Positions 1-10,339 are shown, numbered from the stretch's first letter. The stretch is 64,000 bases of DNA from Coxiella-like endosymbiont (GCF_030643785.1 NZ_CP094378.1:1054001-1118000); one strand, 5' to 3'. Numbers and translations are program-made. The notes: generated from the sequence alone by a model not told the origin.

Positions 1-65
1 GGATCCCACAATTGTGCAATTACTCCACGGCCCGAGCCTGAAAGTTATAATACTCACTCGCCAAT

Positions 66-91
66 GATTAGCGGCGTCGATTAGCGGCGTC
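66..91. repeat. 13-bp tandem duplication
   Basis: GATTAGCGGCGTC occurs twice back to back (66-78 and 79-91). It lies in decayed DNA and breaks the readable minus-strand frame. Confidence 0.85.
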
Positions 92-327
92 GAGAGGAGT
101 GAACAGTTTCACTTTTCCTGAAATTTGCTTCTCTGTTAAAGCTCTGGTGAGCTCCTCAAGCTGCTGACGCTCATGTTGAATAGCATAATAATTCTAAATG
201 CCTTTTCCAATTTAATAAGGCTTCAAGACTTCATTAATTATCGGTCTTTCAAGATTTAAACGAGAACTCTCTATTGCCGTGCTAATAGTGCCAATAAAAT
301 TCTCACTAGCTCCTGCTTTTCCTCTTT

Positions 328-355
328 AAGAAGATTCATTGAAGAAGATTCATTA
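328..355. repeat. 14-bp tandem duplication
   Basis: AAGAAGATTCATT plus one spacer base is present twice in tandem (328-341, 342-355), in DNA without a gene. Confidence 0.8.
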
Positions 356-551
356 GTGTGATAGCATGATTTTTCGCAAAATCTAAAATGAGGGATCTAA
401 TATAATATTATAGTATCCATTTTTCTCGGCCGAAAGAAAAATCTTTAAAATATATCAGCCAAAATCAATTCATTTTTAGTTTATTCACTTTTATTCAATG
501 GTATTGCATTTCCTCGATTGGGAATATATTAGCTCCTTTTTCCTGTAAAAA

Positions 552-905
552 GTGAATATTGCTATAGTTATTAAACGAATTATTACTCTAGTGGCTAGTG
601 GCTCATGATCGCATGAAAAAAGAATTAGTGGCATGGGTAGAAAAACACAAAAAAATTAAAAAACATACACTTTTAGTCACAGGTTCTACTGGACGCTTTA
701 TAGAAACCCTCCTAGACATGACAATCCACAAGTTAAAAAGTGGTCCTTTAGAAGGAGATCTCCAAATTGGAGCTGAAATCATTAATAAGCACGTCGATAT
801 TTTAATTTTCTTTTTTTGGGGGGCACTCCTTGGTTGGAATAGAATATTCGGAAACTTCCTAATTATAAAAGTTATCGCAACCGCCCTATCTCTTAACCTC
901 GTCAA
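552..905 (+). pseudogene. mgsA: methylglyoxal synthase remnant
   Basis: Would convert dihydroxyacetone phosphate to methylglyoxal in the cytosol. The readable part matches MgsA closely: VAHD, then WVEKHK, a TGSTGRFIE phosphate-binding loop, [14 protein letters not shown] and VDILIFF. A 7-base duplication (GTGGCTAGTGGCT at 591-603) throws the frame just inside the VAHD motif. If one copy is removed, the frame runs upstream as ITLVAHDR to a GTG at 552. After LIFFFWG near 825 similarity is lost, and the frame runs into the 3' end of the convergent pnp. The C-terminal third is therefore missing or scrambled. The gene is dead as read. Confidence 0.8.
591..603. repeat. 7-bp tandem duplication breaking mgsA
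   Basis: GTGGCTA followed by GTGGCT. Removing seven bases restores the ITLVAHD reading at the N-terminus of the methylglyoxal synthase remnant, so this duplication is a visible inactivating event. Confidence 0.75.
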
Positions 906-2984
906 CCTGTTTCATGCTAAGGCGAACTCGACCTTCTCTATCGATTTCAATGACTTTAACGCGAACGATTTGACCTTCTTGAAGATAATCTCGCACGTTT
1001 TCCACATGCTCCTGAGCGATCTGGGAGATATGCACAAGCCCTTGATAATTTTGAAAAATTTGAACTACTGCACCGAAATCCAAGATCTTAAGAACCGGGC
1101 CTTCATACATTTTCCCCAGCTCTACCTCGGCCGTTAATTCTTCGATCCGTCTTTTCGCAGCTTCACCCTCTTCCATGGAATGAGCAGCAATTTTAATTGT
1201 ACCGTCATCAGCAATATCGATAGCACAATTTGTTGCTTCGGTAATTTCTCGAATTATTACCCCACCCTTTCCAATGACATCACGAATTTTTTCTGGGTTG
1301 ATTTTCATCGTAATGTAGCGCGGAGCCAATTGAGAAACTTGAGAACGAGGTTGGGCAATAACTTTATTCATTATAGTGAGAATATGCAGACGACCCTTCT
1401 TTGCTTGATCAAGAGCTCGTTCCATAATTTCTTTAGTGATTCCTTTGAATTTGATATCCATTTGTAACGCTGTCACGCCTTTTTCCGAACCAGCGACTTT
1501 AAAATCCATATCACCCAAATGATCTTCATCACCGAGAATATCCGAGAGGATTGCGTATTTTTCGCCTTCCTTAATTAATCCCATAGCAATACCCGCGACA
1601 GGTGCTTTTGTAGGCACTCCCGCATCCATGAGTGCCAAACTACTCCCGCATACGCTTGCCATAGAACTAGAACCATTCGATTCAAGGATCTCAGAAACTA
1701 CCCGAATCACATAGGGGAATTCTGCTAAAGTGGGAACCACCGGTACGATTGCTCGTTTGGCTAAACGTCCATGGCCGATTTCTCGTCGTTTAGGGCCACT
1801 CATAAAACCAACTTCACCGACACAAAAAGGTAGGAAATTGTAGTGGAAGATAAAATCTTCCCGCCGATCACCATCCAAGTTATCTATCATCTGTGCGTCC
1901 CGCTCAGTTCCCAATGTAGTAACCACTAAAGCTTGGGTCTCGCCTCGAGTGAATAAAGCGGAACCATGAGAACACGGAAGAATACCTACTCGAATAGTAA
2001 TGGGACGCACGGTTTCGGTATCGCGCCCATCAATTCGGGATTGGCCGGATAAAATTTGATTACGAACAATCCGGCGTTCCAAATCCTGGAAGATAGCGGC
2101 TATTTCATGTAAATTAGGGGAATTTTCATCTTCATTTTCTGACGTAAATCCTCCTAAGAGGTCGTCTCGAATGGCTTGAATGCGATTTTTTCGAGCCGTC
2201 TTTTCTACAATACGATAGGCTTCTTGAAGAGCGGCTTCAGCTTTTTGAGCTACTAAAGTTTCTAACTCTCTATTGGACTCAGGCGGTTGCCACTCCCATC
2301 GAGTACTACCCGATTTTTTAACAAACTCTTCAATTGCCTTAATAGCGGCTTGCATGGCATTATGCCCGTAAAGCACAGCTCCCAGCATAGTCGATTCTGG
2401 CAATTCTTGGGCCTCTGATTCGACCATCAACACCGCATCACGTGTTCCAGCGATAACCAAATTCAGCTGAGACCCTTTTAATTCTTCTAAAGAAAGATTT
2501 AAAAGATATTCACCTTCTCGATAACCTACTCGTGCGGCACCTAAAGGACCGTTAAAAGGAATACCTGACACGCCCAAAGCTGCCGAAGCACCTAAAATAG
2601 CAGGAATATCTGTGGGCACTTCTAAATCCACAGAAAGTACGGTGGCAATAATTTGAACCTCATTGGTAAAACCTTTAGGAAATAGAGGTCGTAAGGGTCG
2701 GTCGATTAACCGAGAAGTTAGGGTTTCTTTTTCAGTGGGGCGCCCTTCACGTTTAAAATAGCCCCCGGGATTTTCCCCGCAGCATAGGTTTTTTCTTGAT
2801 AATTGACGGTTAAGGGCAAAAAGTCACACCCTTCTTCAACATCTTTCTGAGCAACTACTGTGACCAGGACAACAGTGTCACCCATTCGAACCATCACTGC
2901 ACCCGTCGCTTGACGGGCTATTTCTCCTGTTTCAAATGTAACATCGTGTTTACCATACTGGAAAGTCTTACTAATTTTTGTCAT
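886..2984 (-). pseudogene. pnp: polynucleotide phosphorylase, single frameshift
   Basis: A 3'-5' exoribonuclease of the RNA degradosome. The reading starts at ATG 2984 ([11 protein letters not shown], with AAAGGA upstream) and covers the first RNase PH domain for 88 codons. It then loses frame where GAFFKREGRP is expected. A run of four T on the coding strand (2755-2758) appears one base short. Adding one T restores a single frame to the stop at 886, about 700 codons, the usual length. The second part contains the second RNase PH domain, the KH domain ([14 protein letters not shown]) and the S1 domain, ending in RLSMKQ. Everything else is conserved, with no other stop. The gene follows rpsO after 13 bases, as in most gammaproteobacteria. 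It could be a true pseudogene, a sequencing error, or slippage-rescued. Confidence 0.9.
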
Positions 2985-2997
2985 ATTTTTCCTTTAA

Positions 2998-3267
2998 TTA
3001 TGATCGCAATCCTAATCGTTCAATGAGTTTTCGATATCGCTCTATGTCGGTTTTCTTCAAATAATTGAGGATCTTCCGCCGTTGACTCACCATCCACAAC
3101 AAGCCTCGGCGCGAATGATGATCTTTATTATGGGTTTTAAAATGCTCAATAAGCTTGGTAATTTTAGCGTTTAGAATAGCTACTTGAACTTCAGGAGAAC
3201 CTGTGTCGTTATTATCTCGTTGATGTTCCTTTAAGATTTTAGCTGTCTCTGTAGATGTTAATGACAT
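2998..3267 (-). CDS. rpsO: 30S ribosomal protein S15
   Basis: An 89-residue S15 that binds the 16S rRNA central domain and starts platform assembly. It contains the family signature from DTGSPEVQ through [12 protein letters not shown] and then [15 protein letters not shown]. The start chosen is ATG 3267 with AGAGG just upstream. A longer in-frame extension to 3426 has no S15 similarity and crosses the promoter. The length is normal and the gene is intact. It is the first gene of the rpsO-pnp pair. Confidence 0.97.
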   Translation of the reverse strand: MSLTSTETAKILKEHQRDNNDTGSPEVQVAILNAKITKLIEHFKTHNKDHHSRRGLLWMVSQRRKILNYLKKTDIERYRKLIERLGLRS

Positions 3268-3337
3268 ATTTACCTCTTTTATTAGTAAACGGATATACAC
3301 TGTCATTTGCAGACATCGCAGGCTTAAAAAATAGTGC

Positions 3338-3366
3338 ATTATACCTTGGTAGAGAATCCGACACAA
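3338..3366 (-). promoter_or_regulatory. rpsO promoter (sigma70-type)
   Basis: On the minus strand TTGTGT (3361-3366), a 17-base spacer and a perfect TATAAT (3338-3343) lie about 70 bases before the rpsO start. The remaining leader is long enough for an S15 autoregulatory structure, but I did not identify one. The DNA from 3367 to 3609 shows no gene. Confidence 0.6.
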
Positions 3367-3609
3367 ATAGTAGTTTAGTTCCCGGCCACGCTCTTGGTTA
3401 GTGATTTTTCCGAAGAACATCATCACAGCTTTTTGCCAAGAGTTACCTAAAGAGAAGAACTTCTGCGAAGACTGTTTTTTCCAGAAGATTTAACAGCTTA
3501 AGTTCTTCTTTGAAAACGGACCAAATTAAAGGAGTCAATTGATTGACGGGCAATTAGATTGCCATGAGGGTAATCTAGGGATTGCTGTAGTAAAATGAAA
3601 AACTACAAG

Positions 3610-4386
3610 CTAATGCCAAAGCCTTAGTGAGCAATACATAAAGATAATTAACGAGACAATAAAAATGGCTGTCTTATAAATCCCAATACTAGCCGATGAA
3701 TAAGGGATAGCAAAAGATAAAATGATCGTAAATAAAAGGAAAATGGCACTATTCGCTTTTATATAATGTAAAGGTAAGTTTAAAGTAAAAAAGAAATCAT
3801 ATATTGACAGAAAACTTAGCCATATAGCTGCAGATAGAAGGAAAATCCATAATTTGTTGCGGCTTGGATACAAGCTTGCTTCAATAGCGATTAATAGGGG
3901 TTTAATCCGCCCCGCTCCATGCGAGAAATATATTTTTTTAAAAAGCTATCCTTCACAATAAAATAGTAATAAAAAATCATAACTAAATACTACAACTAAA
4001 AAGTGCTATTAAATAAGTAGATCAAGAAGTAGATCAAGTCGACTTCTAATCCATATTGGACGCTGAATAAAGCAATAGCTTCTAAAATAAGGAAGCATAA
4101 TTAAATCAAAATAGCGTTCCATCAGCGTAGCCGCTAAAGTGTGGCTCTTTTAAATCCCATAAAATCGTTTCTTAACATAAATTTTAAATATATCTCCTAA
4201 ACGGAATGGCAAGATATTATTAAGTCCATAACCAATGCTCACATAAAATGCTTTACAAACATAAAATACTTTACAAAAAGGAACACTCATTAGTAAAGAA
4301 AGTCGCACACCGTATATCATCAGTATAAAAAAATAAAAAGAAAAACAGTAAAGATCGAATCCAGTCTCACCTCTCACGTAACCCAC
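3610..4386 (-). pseudogene. flippase-like membrane protein (lysyl-PG synthase TM family)
   Basis: The pieces in order on the minus strand fit the integral-membrane flippase-like family (PF03706). First comes IGYGLNNILPFRLGD (about 4175-4235). Then, in another frame after a stop, comes LAATLMERYFDLIMLP (about 4080-4130). Then follows a C-terminal part of 87 codons (3610-3873) with several hydrophobic segments and AIPYSSASIGIYKTA. At least two frame breaks and a 12-base tandem duplication at 4015-4038 separate them. An imperfect 18-base duplication near 4240-4275 gives the repeated KVFYVCKAFYV. It sits next to the LPS sugar genes, which suits a role in envelope lipid or glycan export, but that role is inferred. 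Confidence 0.65.
4015..4038. repeat. 12-bp tandem duplication
   Basis: AAGTAGATCAAG twice in tandem (4015-4026, 4027-4038), inside the broken flippase-like gene. Confidence 0.85.
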
Positions 4387-4596
4387 TAAACGGGAAAAAT
4401 GAATGTTTCATTGCAGAAAAAGGTAGAGCAAATAGAATAGAAAAACATTAAAACATATTGATATTTAAAAAGCGGTATGGTTTATGGCGACGTCCTACGA
4501 TGAGTGATATCCATATTTTTACCAAATAAATATTCTAGAATACTTCAATAAAAACAGAAATTTTTAGCGCTTTTTTTAAACCAAGCATCGATCAGT

Positions 4597-5499
4597 TCAA
4601 AGGTTAGTCATTGAAACGTCTATACATACTGCAGTAAGTAATTCTGATAGATAGGTCCGCAAGGGCTCTTTAAATTCATTACGTTCCAAGGCATAAGCAA
4701 TAGTTGCTTGAAGGAATCCTAAGCGGCTGCCACAATCATAACGACGTCCTTCAAAAGGGTAAGCAATAACTAGTTCTTCTTGCATAAGCTTTACAATAGC
4801 ATCTGTAAGCTGAATTTCTCCTCCAATTCCATGTTCTATCATATCTAAGTATTTAAAAATACCGGGGGATAAGATATAACGTCCTGTGACCGCCAAATCA
4901 GAGGAAGCGCTTCCTATAGGGGGCTTCTCAATCATTCCGGTGATTCGCTTTACTCCTTGATCCTCCCTCACTGAAACAATCCCGTATTTGTCTACTTCTT
5001 TAGCCGCTACATGCTCAACAGCAATGACATTCGCGTGATATTTTTCGTAAATGCTGGTCATCAATTGAAGACAGCTCTTTTCCCTACAATCAATAATATC
5101 GTCAGGTAACAATACTGCAAAATGCTGATCTCCCACCACGTGACGGGCCGATAGGACAGCATCTCCTAACCCTAAAGGATGGGATTGGCGCACATAACTT
5201 ACACTCACTTCTTTAGGCAAAATATTTTGAACTAATTTTAATGCGTTAAATTCTCCCCTCGATTGTAAGCGCATTTCCAATTCATAATTGCTATCAAAGT
5301 AGTCTTCAATAGCATGCTTACTACTGCTTGTCACAAATACTAAATGAGTAATTCCTGCTCCGATCGCTTCTTCTACGGCATATTGGATAATAGGTTTATC
5401 TACAATCGGTAGCATCTCCTTTGGACTGGCTTTTGTTACTGGCAAAAAACGAGTCCCCAAACCTGCTACAGGAAAAATAGCCGTAGTGATCTTTTTCAT
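4597..5499 (-). CDS. galU: UTP-glucose-1-phosphate uridylyltransferase
   Basis: Makes UDP-glucose from UTP and glucose-1-phosphate, the entry point to UDP-glucuronate and LPS sugars. The 300-residue length is normal. The nucleotide-binding motif AGLGTRFLPVTKASPKE is at residues 12-28, with PLGLGDAVLSA and the LLPDDIID metal-site region later, then IEKP and the GRYDCGSRLG-type C-terminal motif (RRYDCGSRLGF). The ATG overlaps the TGA of pgi by four bases (ATGA), so translation is probably coupled. The product feeds ugd at 8.9-10.3 kb. Intact. Confidence 0.96.
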   Translation of the reverse strand: MKKITTAIFPVAGLGTRFLPVTKASPKEMLPIVDKPIIQYAVEEAIGAGITHLVFVTSSSKHAIEDYFDSNYELEMRLQSRGEFNALKLVQNILPKEVSVSYVRQSHPLGLGDAVLSARHVVGDQHFAVLLPDDIIDCREKSCLQLMTSIYEKYHANVIAVEHVAAKEVDKYGIVSVREDQGVKRITGMIEKPPIGSASSDLAVTGRYILSPGIFKYLDMIEHGIGGEIQLTDAIVKLMQEELVIAYPFEGRRYDCGSRLGFLQATIAYALERNEFKEPLRTYLSELLTAVCIDVSMTNL

Positions 5500-7152
5500 G
5501 AAACAGTTTCCGTGTTTTTATTTTTACTCATCGCATAATTAATTAAATGCGTCGTGGAGCTATCAAAAGAGAAAGAATCAATCTTTCCTTCAAAAGATGC
5601 TAAAATATCTTCCGCTAAACGCTTCCCCCGCTCTACCCCCATTGATCAAAAGCATTAATATTCCAAATTTCACTTTGAACATACACTTTATGTTCGTACA
5701 AAGCTAACAAAGAACCTAATGTATAGGGCGTTAACTTCTCCATAACAATAGTATTGCTAGGATTATTTCCTCTAATTTCACGCTGAGAAGCAAGTTTTTC
5801 GGCCTCTTGAATATTAAAACCCTGAGCGATTAAATGGGCAATTAGTGTTTTTTTATCATATCCTCGCATCAAAGTTTCACTTTGTCCCAAACAATTAGCA
5901 AGCAAAGAAAATTGGCAACCCGCTTCATTATTCCGCTTGAGTACCGCAATAAAATCAATAGGAACTCGGAAGGTTCCTTGCATAAAGAGTTGGTGAAAAC
6001 TATGCTGGCTATCTGTCCCAACTCCTCCCCAAACTACAGGACCTGTATCGTAGTTAACAGGCGACCCATCTATTTGAACGCTTTTCCCTTGACTTTCCAT
6101 ATGCAACTGTTTGAGATAATTCGGCAAATAATACAACCGTTGGCTGTAAGGAATAATCGCTTGAGTTTGATTACCAAAAAAATTAATGTACCAAATAGAG
6201 AGTAATGCTAATAAAACAGGCATATTTTTAAGGAATTCAGCACTCCGAAAATGTTTATCCATTGCATGAGCGCCTGACAAAAACTTGTAAAAATTTTCCC
6301 AACCAATTGCCATTACCACACACAGTCCCGCCGACAACCAAACGGAAAATCGCCCTCCAACCCAGGGCCACATAATAAAAACATTTTCCGTTGGGACATT
6401 TAACTCATATGCTTTACCTGGAGCTGCTGTTGCTGCCATAAAATGGGGACGTATTAATTTTTCCTCTTTCGCAGCTTGCATGAGCCATCGCTTAGCCCGT
6501 GAGGTATTTTCTAAAGTTTCTTTTGTTGTTAAAGATTTTGAGGTAATAATAAAGAGGGTCGTTTCCGGATCAAGGCGTTGCAAAACTTCTTCCGCATTAG
6601 TTGCATCTAAATTAGAAATAAAATGACAACACAAAGTAGATTTTGTATAAGGCTTAAGCGCATAATAAGTCATCTGCTGCCCTAAAAGGAGCCTCCCATT
6701 CCAATATTAACAATATCGATAATGGGTTTCCCCGTAAATCCTTTATAATCTCCTTCCCGAATTCGCTCTGAAATTTTTTTAAGTTTTTCCCAAGAAGCTT
6801 TCACTTCTGCAGTGAAATTTCCACCTTCCAGGTTTATAGGGAAAAGATCGAGGTTACGTAGGGCTGGGTGAACCACTGATATTTTCATCGAACCTTTTCT
6901 TAATTTTCCTTCAAAAAGAGATTCCATCTGATTCCGAAGGTTACACGCTTCAACAAGCTTACCAAACAAATGCAGGGTTTCTGCATCAATTCTATTTTTA
7001 GAATAATCTAAATACAGACCTGCCGCTTCTAAACTGAAATTTTCACCACGGTGTGGATCGTTAGCAAACATGTCGCGCATATGAGTTTTTGCTAATTTCG
7101 AAAATTTTAATTTTAACATTTGCCACTCAGGCATATCCGTTAATCGCTTCAT
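5496..7152 (-). pseudogene. pgi: glucose-6-phosphate isomerase, two frameshifts
   Basis: Interconverts glucose-6-phosphate and fructose-6-phosphate. Three consecutive pieces cover the whole enzyme. Residues 1-156 from ATG 7152 end at [10 protein letters not shown]. The next 346 codons start at TYYALKPY and carry the SIS domains, the [15 protein letters not shown] active-site region and INAFDQWG. The tail [18 protein letters not shown] is readable down to the TGA at 5496. The first break is in a T4 run (6684-6687) and the second in a G5 run (5636-5640, coding strand). One extra base in each restores a continuous frame of about 550 codons. No nonsense substitutions are seen. The stop overlaps the galU start. 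Confidence 0.9.
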
Positions 7153-7164
7153 AAAATTACCCTA

Positions 7165-7999
7165 TCGCGAGATACTCCTAAAATCAATAATTTCTGAGAA
7201 TAAGGCTCATAAGTCCCATTTTTTCTATATCTATCAGGCATTTTAATTGTTGATCATTAATATAATGTAATGCCATTTAATGGCATTGCCAAGCAACTGC
7301 TTCTGGACAACCTACAAGGGAGTTATCTTCTCGTTCACACATACTTACAAAATTAGCTACCTCAAGAAGTACCTCATGAGCGCCAGCATTAAACCATCGA
7401 ATTTCGGACGGCAGAGGAATAATGTTTAAATTTTTACTTTCTAAATAAAGCTGATTCCAATCAGTTACAGTAAATTTTTCACGATCTTCTATTTTAATCG
7501 AACGAATGAGCTTAAAAACATTAGAATTATAAAAATAAAGACTTATTATAGCATGTTTCGAACTGCTATTAATGGGTTTCTCAATCGGTTTCTTTGACAA
7601 GGCAGGTAAATGCTTTTAGTAAACTCAACTGAGCTTGAGTTAATAAATGAGATAGCGCATGGCCGCAAAAAAATATTGTCACCTAATATCAAACATAAAG
7701 ATTGCTCACCAACAAATTCTTCTGCTAAAACAAAATTCTTTACAATATTTACGGGTTTAGGTTGGGTCTTATATCGAGGTCCACACTGAGAGCCGTCCTC
7801 TAATATTTTTTGATAACAGCCCATTTCACGAGGATGGGTAATCTCACCAGAATTTTCCGGATTCCCGCTCTCATCAATGTCGTTAGAGAATGATAGATCA
7901 TCGGTTTGTTATAATAAAGGCAGTAAATGTTTACTCATCGCCATAGTCAATAGGGTAGAGCTGAGTTCCATAACCACCTGCCAACGAAATTCCGCTCAT
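7165..7999 (-). pseudogene. rfbA: glucose-1-phosphate thymidylyltransferase remnant
   Basis: RfbA makes dTDP-glucose, the first step to dTDP-rhamnose and related sugars. From ATG 7999 the reading is SLAGGYGTQLYPI. It then continues in other frames as MAMSKHLLPL, YNKPMIYHSLTTLMRAGI, LEDGSQCGP, LILGDNIF, IEKPINSSSKHAIISLYF, WFNAGAHEVLLEVANFV and CPEAVAWQ, with a tail near 7165-7240. At least five frame changes and stops are visible, so it is clearly dead. No rfbB, rfbC or rfbD is seen nearby, so the dTDP-sugar branch looks lost here. The exact 3' end is approximate. Confidence 0.85.
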
Positions 8000-8361
8000 A
8001 GTCCGAACCTGTCATGATTCCTTCATTTAGGCGAAAAACGAAGCGATCCATTGAGACGAATAACGCTACCGTTTTCAAATATTTCAAAATAGGGAAGAGG
8101 GATTCCGAATAATTTCCCCAACGAGCTGTGCATATTCAGCCAGAAGGCCCAAACGAGGAGGAAATGGAACGGAAAACAGCTAAGCTTTTTTACCTCGTTA
8201 AGCTTTTTTGTACCTCGTTAGGCATATTTTCCATCATTGACGTAGCAATAACGCCGGTGCAACTGCCATAATTCGTATTCCATATTTGCTAAATTCACGA
8301 GCTGCAGGTAAGGTCAATGATACAACACCTTCCCCTTTAGAAGCACTGTAAAAACTGCCTG

Positions 8362-8391
8362 GCCGATTTGACCTTCGCCGATTTGACCTTC
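8362..8391. repeat. 15-bp tandem duplication
   Basis: GCCGATTTGACCTTC twice in tandem within the broken SDR gene. It duplicates the codons for the EGQIG part of the active-site region. Confidence 0.9.
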
Positions 8392-8601
8392 GTACGCGGC
8401 TATAGAAGCGGTATTGAAATGACCCTACGTTCGTCCTCTTTATCGAGAACTTCCTGTTTCATCATTTGTTCAGCACATAATCGCAATATGTTAAACGTGC
8501 CGATGAGATTAACTTCGATTACTCGCTGAAAATTCTCTAAGGGGATAGCTCGATCGCGAGTAATAATAAGAAAATCAGGTGCAATGCCTACACAGTTAAT
8601 G

Positions 8602-8629
8602 CAGATGGTAATAATCAGATGGTAATAAT
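8602..8629. repeat. 14-bp tandem duplication
   Basis: CAGATGGTAATAAT twice in tandem (8602-8615, 8616-8629). It shifts the frame of the broken SDR gene. Confidence 0.9.
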
Positions 8630-8711
8630 GGCTCGAAATTCGTTAATCATTGCTTCAATTGCTTGTTTCGCGCTTTGGGCATCACTCACATCACATTCGA
8701 TTGCGAATCTG

Positions 8712-8743
8712 TTTAACTCATCGGCCATTTAACTCATCGACCA
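8712..8743. repeat. 16-bp tandem duplication
   Basis: TTTAACTCATCGGCCA followed by the same unit with one change (TTTAACTCATCGACCA), inside the broken SDR gene. Confidence 0.9.
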
Positions 8744-8921
8744 GTACTTTTGTACAATTAAATTGTTTATCTAGCAAGGCTACTTTCGCTCCTTTCTGAT
8801 GCAAATCTAATGCAAAAAGCGAACCGTTTCCCGGCACCCATCCCCCGCCCGGGAGCCACTTCCTGTAATTACTGACACCTGATTTTTTATTTCCATATTT
8901 CAGTGTCCCTCTTAATTATAC

Positions 8922-10280
8922 CTAATCACTTACTTTTGAGAGATTTAAATTGTTATAGTGGGTAAATCCAATCGCATAATAATCAAATCCCCACTTCGAA
9001 ACTTGCTCAAGCTGATAAAGATTGCGACCATCAAAAATTGCAGGATAGTGTAATTTATCTTTGATGCGAGCAAAATTAGGATTCTTGAATTCATCCCACT
9101 CCGTTACAATAACTAAAACGTCGGCATTGTCCAGCGCTGCATAAGGATCTTGACATAATTTCAAACGAGTAGATTCTCCATAGATCTGCCGAATATTTTC
9201 CATAGCTAAAGGGTCATAAGCTTGAACTCGAACCTCTGCGGACCATAAACTTTCCATTAATTTTCGACTGGATGCGAAACGAACATCATCGGTGCCCGGT
9301 TTAAATGCTAATCCCCAAAGTGCCACAACCTTACCTTGCAATTTGTCTTTAAAATAACGACGAATTTTTTGATACAAAATTAATTTTTGGCGCTCGTTAA
9401 TTTCAAGGACAGAATCAATAAGTGAGACCGGAATAGCAGCGGATTTCGCAATTTTTTGTAAAGCTAGTAAGTCTTTCGGAAAACAGGAACCACCAAAACC
9501 GCACCCAGGATTAAAAAATTCGGGGTTAATTCGCGAATCCAATCCCAAGACTGTTCTTACTTTTTCGATATTTGCATTGAAATATTCTGCAAAATAACTG
9601 ATTTCATTAATGAAACTAATTTTCGTTGCTAAAAAAGCATTCGATACATATTTTGCAAGTTCAGCAGAGCGTTGATCCATCACTACAAAAGGCCGACCAT
9701 TTTCGATCAAGGGCCTATAAAGCTCTCTCATTTGACTAGCTGCTCGCTCGTTACTAATCCCCACAACTATTCGATCGGGTTCTAGAAAATCCTTAACTGC
9801 TGTTCCTTCTTTCAAAAATTCAGGATTAGAAACAACATCGAATTCAATAGCGAGTCTTCTTTTTTGAAGGCCCTTAGCAATTTGCTGAAGGATGCGATCA
9901 GCCGTACCTGCTGACACCGTCGACTTCATTACTATCGCAGCATAATCAGATAAATGACCACTCAAATTTTGCACGACTTGATTAACAAATCGCATATCCA
10001 CTCCTCCATCTCCCATCGAGGGCGTACCAACAGCAATAATTTGGACAACCCCATGCTTGACAGCTTCTTCGGAATGGCTGGTAAAAAATATTCGTTGCAA
10101 CTTTAAATTTTTAATTAATAAATCATCTAGATTCTGCTCGTATAAAGGAGAAAGGCCTTGTTTAAGTTGAGTGATTTTCTTTTCATCCACATCACAACAA
10201 CAAACTTCATGCCCAAGATCTGCCAGACAAACAGCACTAACTAAACCAACATAGCCTGCTCCATAAACGCTTACTTTCAT
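8922..10280 (-). CDS. ugd: UDP-glucose 6-dehydrogenase
   Basis: Oxidises UDP-glucose twice with NAD to UDP-glucuronate. It has 452 residues, normal for the family. The Rossmann motif GAGYVGLVSA is at 7-16, STVSAGT in the first domain, EFLKEGTA and the lysine region around SNAFLATKISFINE in the middle, and the catalytic cysteine in GCGFGGSCFPKD near residue 265. A C-terminal UDP-binding domain has WGLAFKPGTDDVR. It is divergent from tviB with a 59-base gap. Together with galU it supplies UDP-GlcA, which the neighbouring epimerase CapI could convert to UDP-galacturonate. Intact. Confidence 0.95.
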   Translation of the reverse strand: MKVSVYGAGYVGLVSAVCLADLGHEVCCCDVDEKKITQLKQGLSPLYEQNLDDLLIKNLKLQRIFFTSHSEEAVKHGVVQIIAVGTPSMGDGGVDMRFVNQVVQNLSGHLSDYAAIVMKSTVSAGTADRILQQIAKGLQKRRLAIEFDVVSNPEFLKEGTAVKDFLEPDRIVVGISNERAASQMRELYRPLIENGRPFVVMDQRSAELAKYVSNAFLATKISFINEISYFAEYFNANIEKVRTVLGLDSRINPEFFNPGCGFGGSCFPKDLLALQKIAKSAAIPVSLIDSVLEINERQKLILYQKIRRYFKDKLQGKVVALWGLAFKPGTDDVRFASSRKLMESLWSAEVRVQAYDPLAMENIRQIYGESTRLKLCQDPYAALDNADVLVIVTEWDEFKNPNFARIKDKLHYPAIFDGRNLYQLEQVSKWGFDYYAIGFTHYNNLNLSKVSD

Positions 10281-10339
10281 TAAGACGCTCCTGAAAATGA
10301 ATTGCTGTTTCCTAAGAACTTGCGATACAATCCGGCAAC

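Larger units (their letters stand above)
1..551. other. decayed DNA, no intact gene
   Basis: No open frame with recognisable content. On the minus strand around 97-186 a short stretch reads like protein (ELTRALTEKQISGKVKLF) and then runs into a 13-base tandem duplication and stops, so a lost gene probably ended or passed here. A second 14-base tandem duplication lies at 328-355. I could not name the original gene. Confidence 0.4.
8023..8896 (-). pseudogene. short-chain dehydrogenase (3-hydroxyacyl-CoA dehydrogenase type 2-like)
   Basis: SDR family remnant. The start MEIKNQVSVITGSGS is at 8896. It is followed by ALDLHQKGAKVALLD, NTASIAAYEGQIG, then QAVYSASKG (catalytic Tyr and Lys), TLPAAREFSKYGIRIMAVAPA and a C-terminal AEYAQLVGEIIRNP to GSVIRLNGSLRFSPK ending at 8023. 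This order fits the type-2 hydroxyacyl-CoA dehydrogenase group. Three perfect or near-perfect tandem duplications (8362-8391, 8602-8629, 8712-8743), a further imperfect one near 8181-8220 and several frame changes destroy it. Its place between rfbA and ugd is unlikely to mean a sugar function. Confidence 0.75.

Noticed and set aside
603-1467. Open frames opposite the pnp gene (603-905 minus, 1180-1467 plus)
   Set aside because: They are antisense or out-of-frame shadows of pnp and mgsA. The pnp frame explains the sequence fully.
2718-2760. Programmed ribosomal frameshift in pnp
   Set aside because: No slippery heptamer with downstream structure is evident, and similar breaks occur in unrelated genes, so a general cause is more likely.
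10302-10331. Strong promoter for tviB
   Set aside because: The -10-like box lies only nine bases before the start codon, which would give an almost leaderless transcript. Recorded only as a possibility under tviB.
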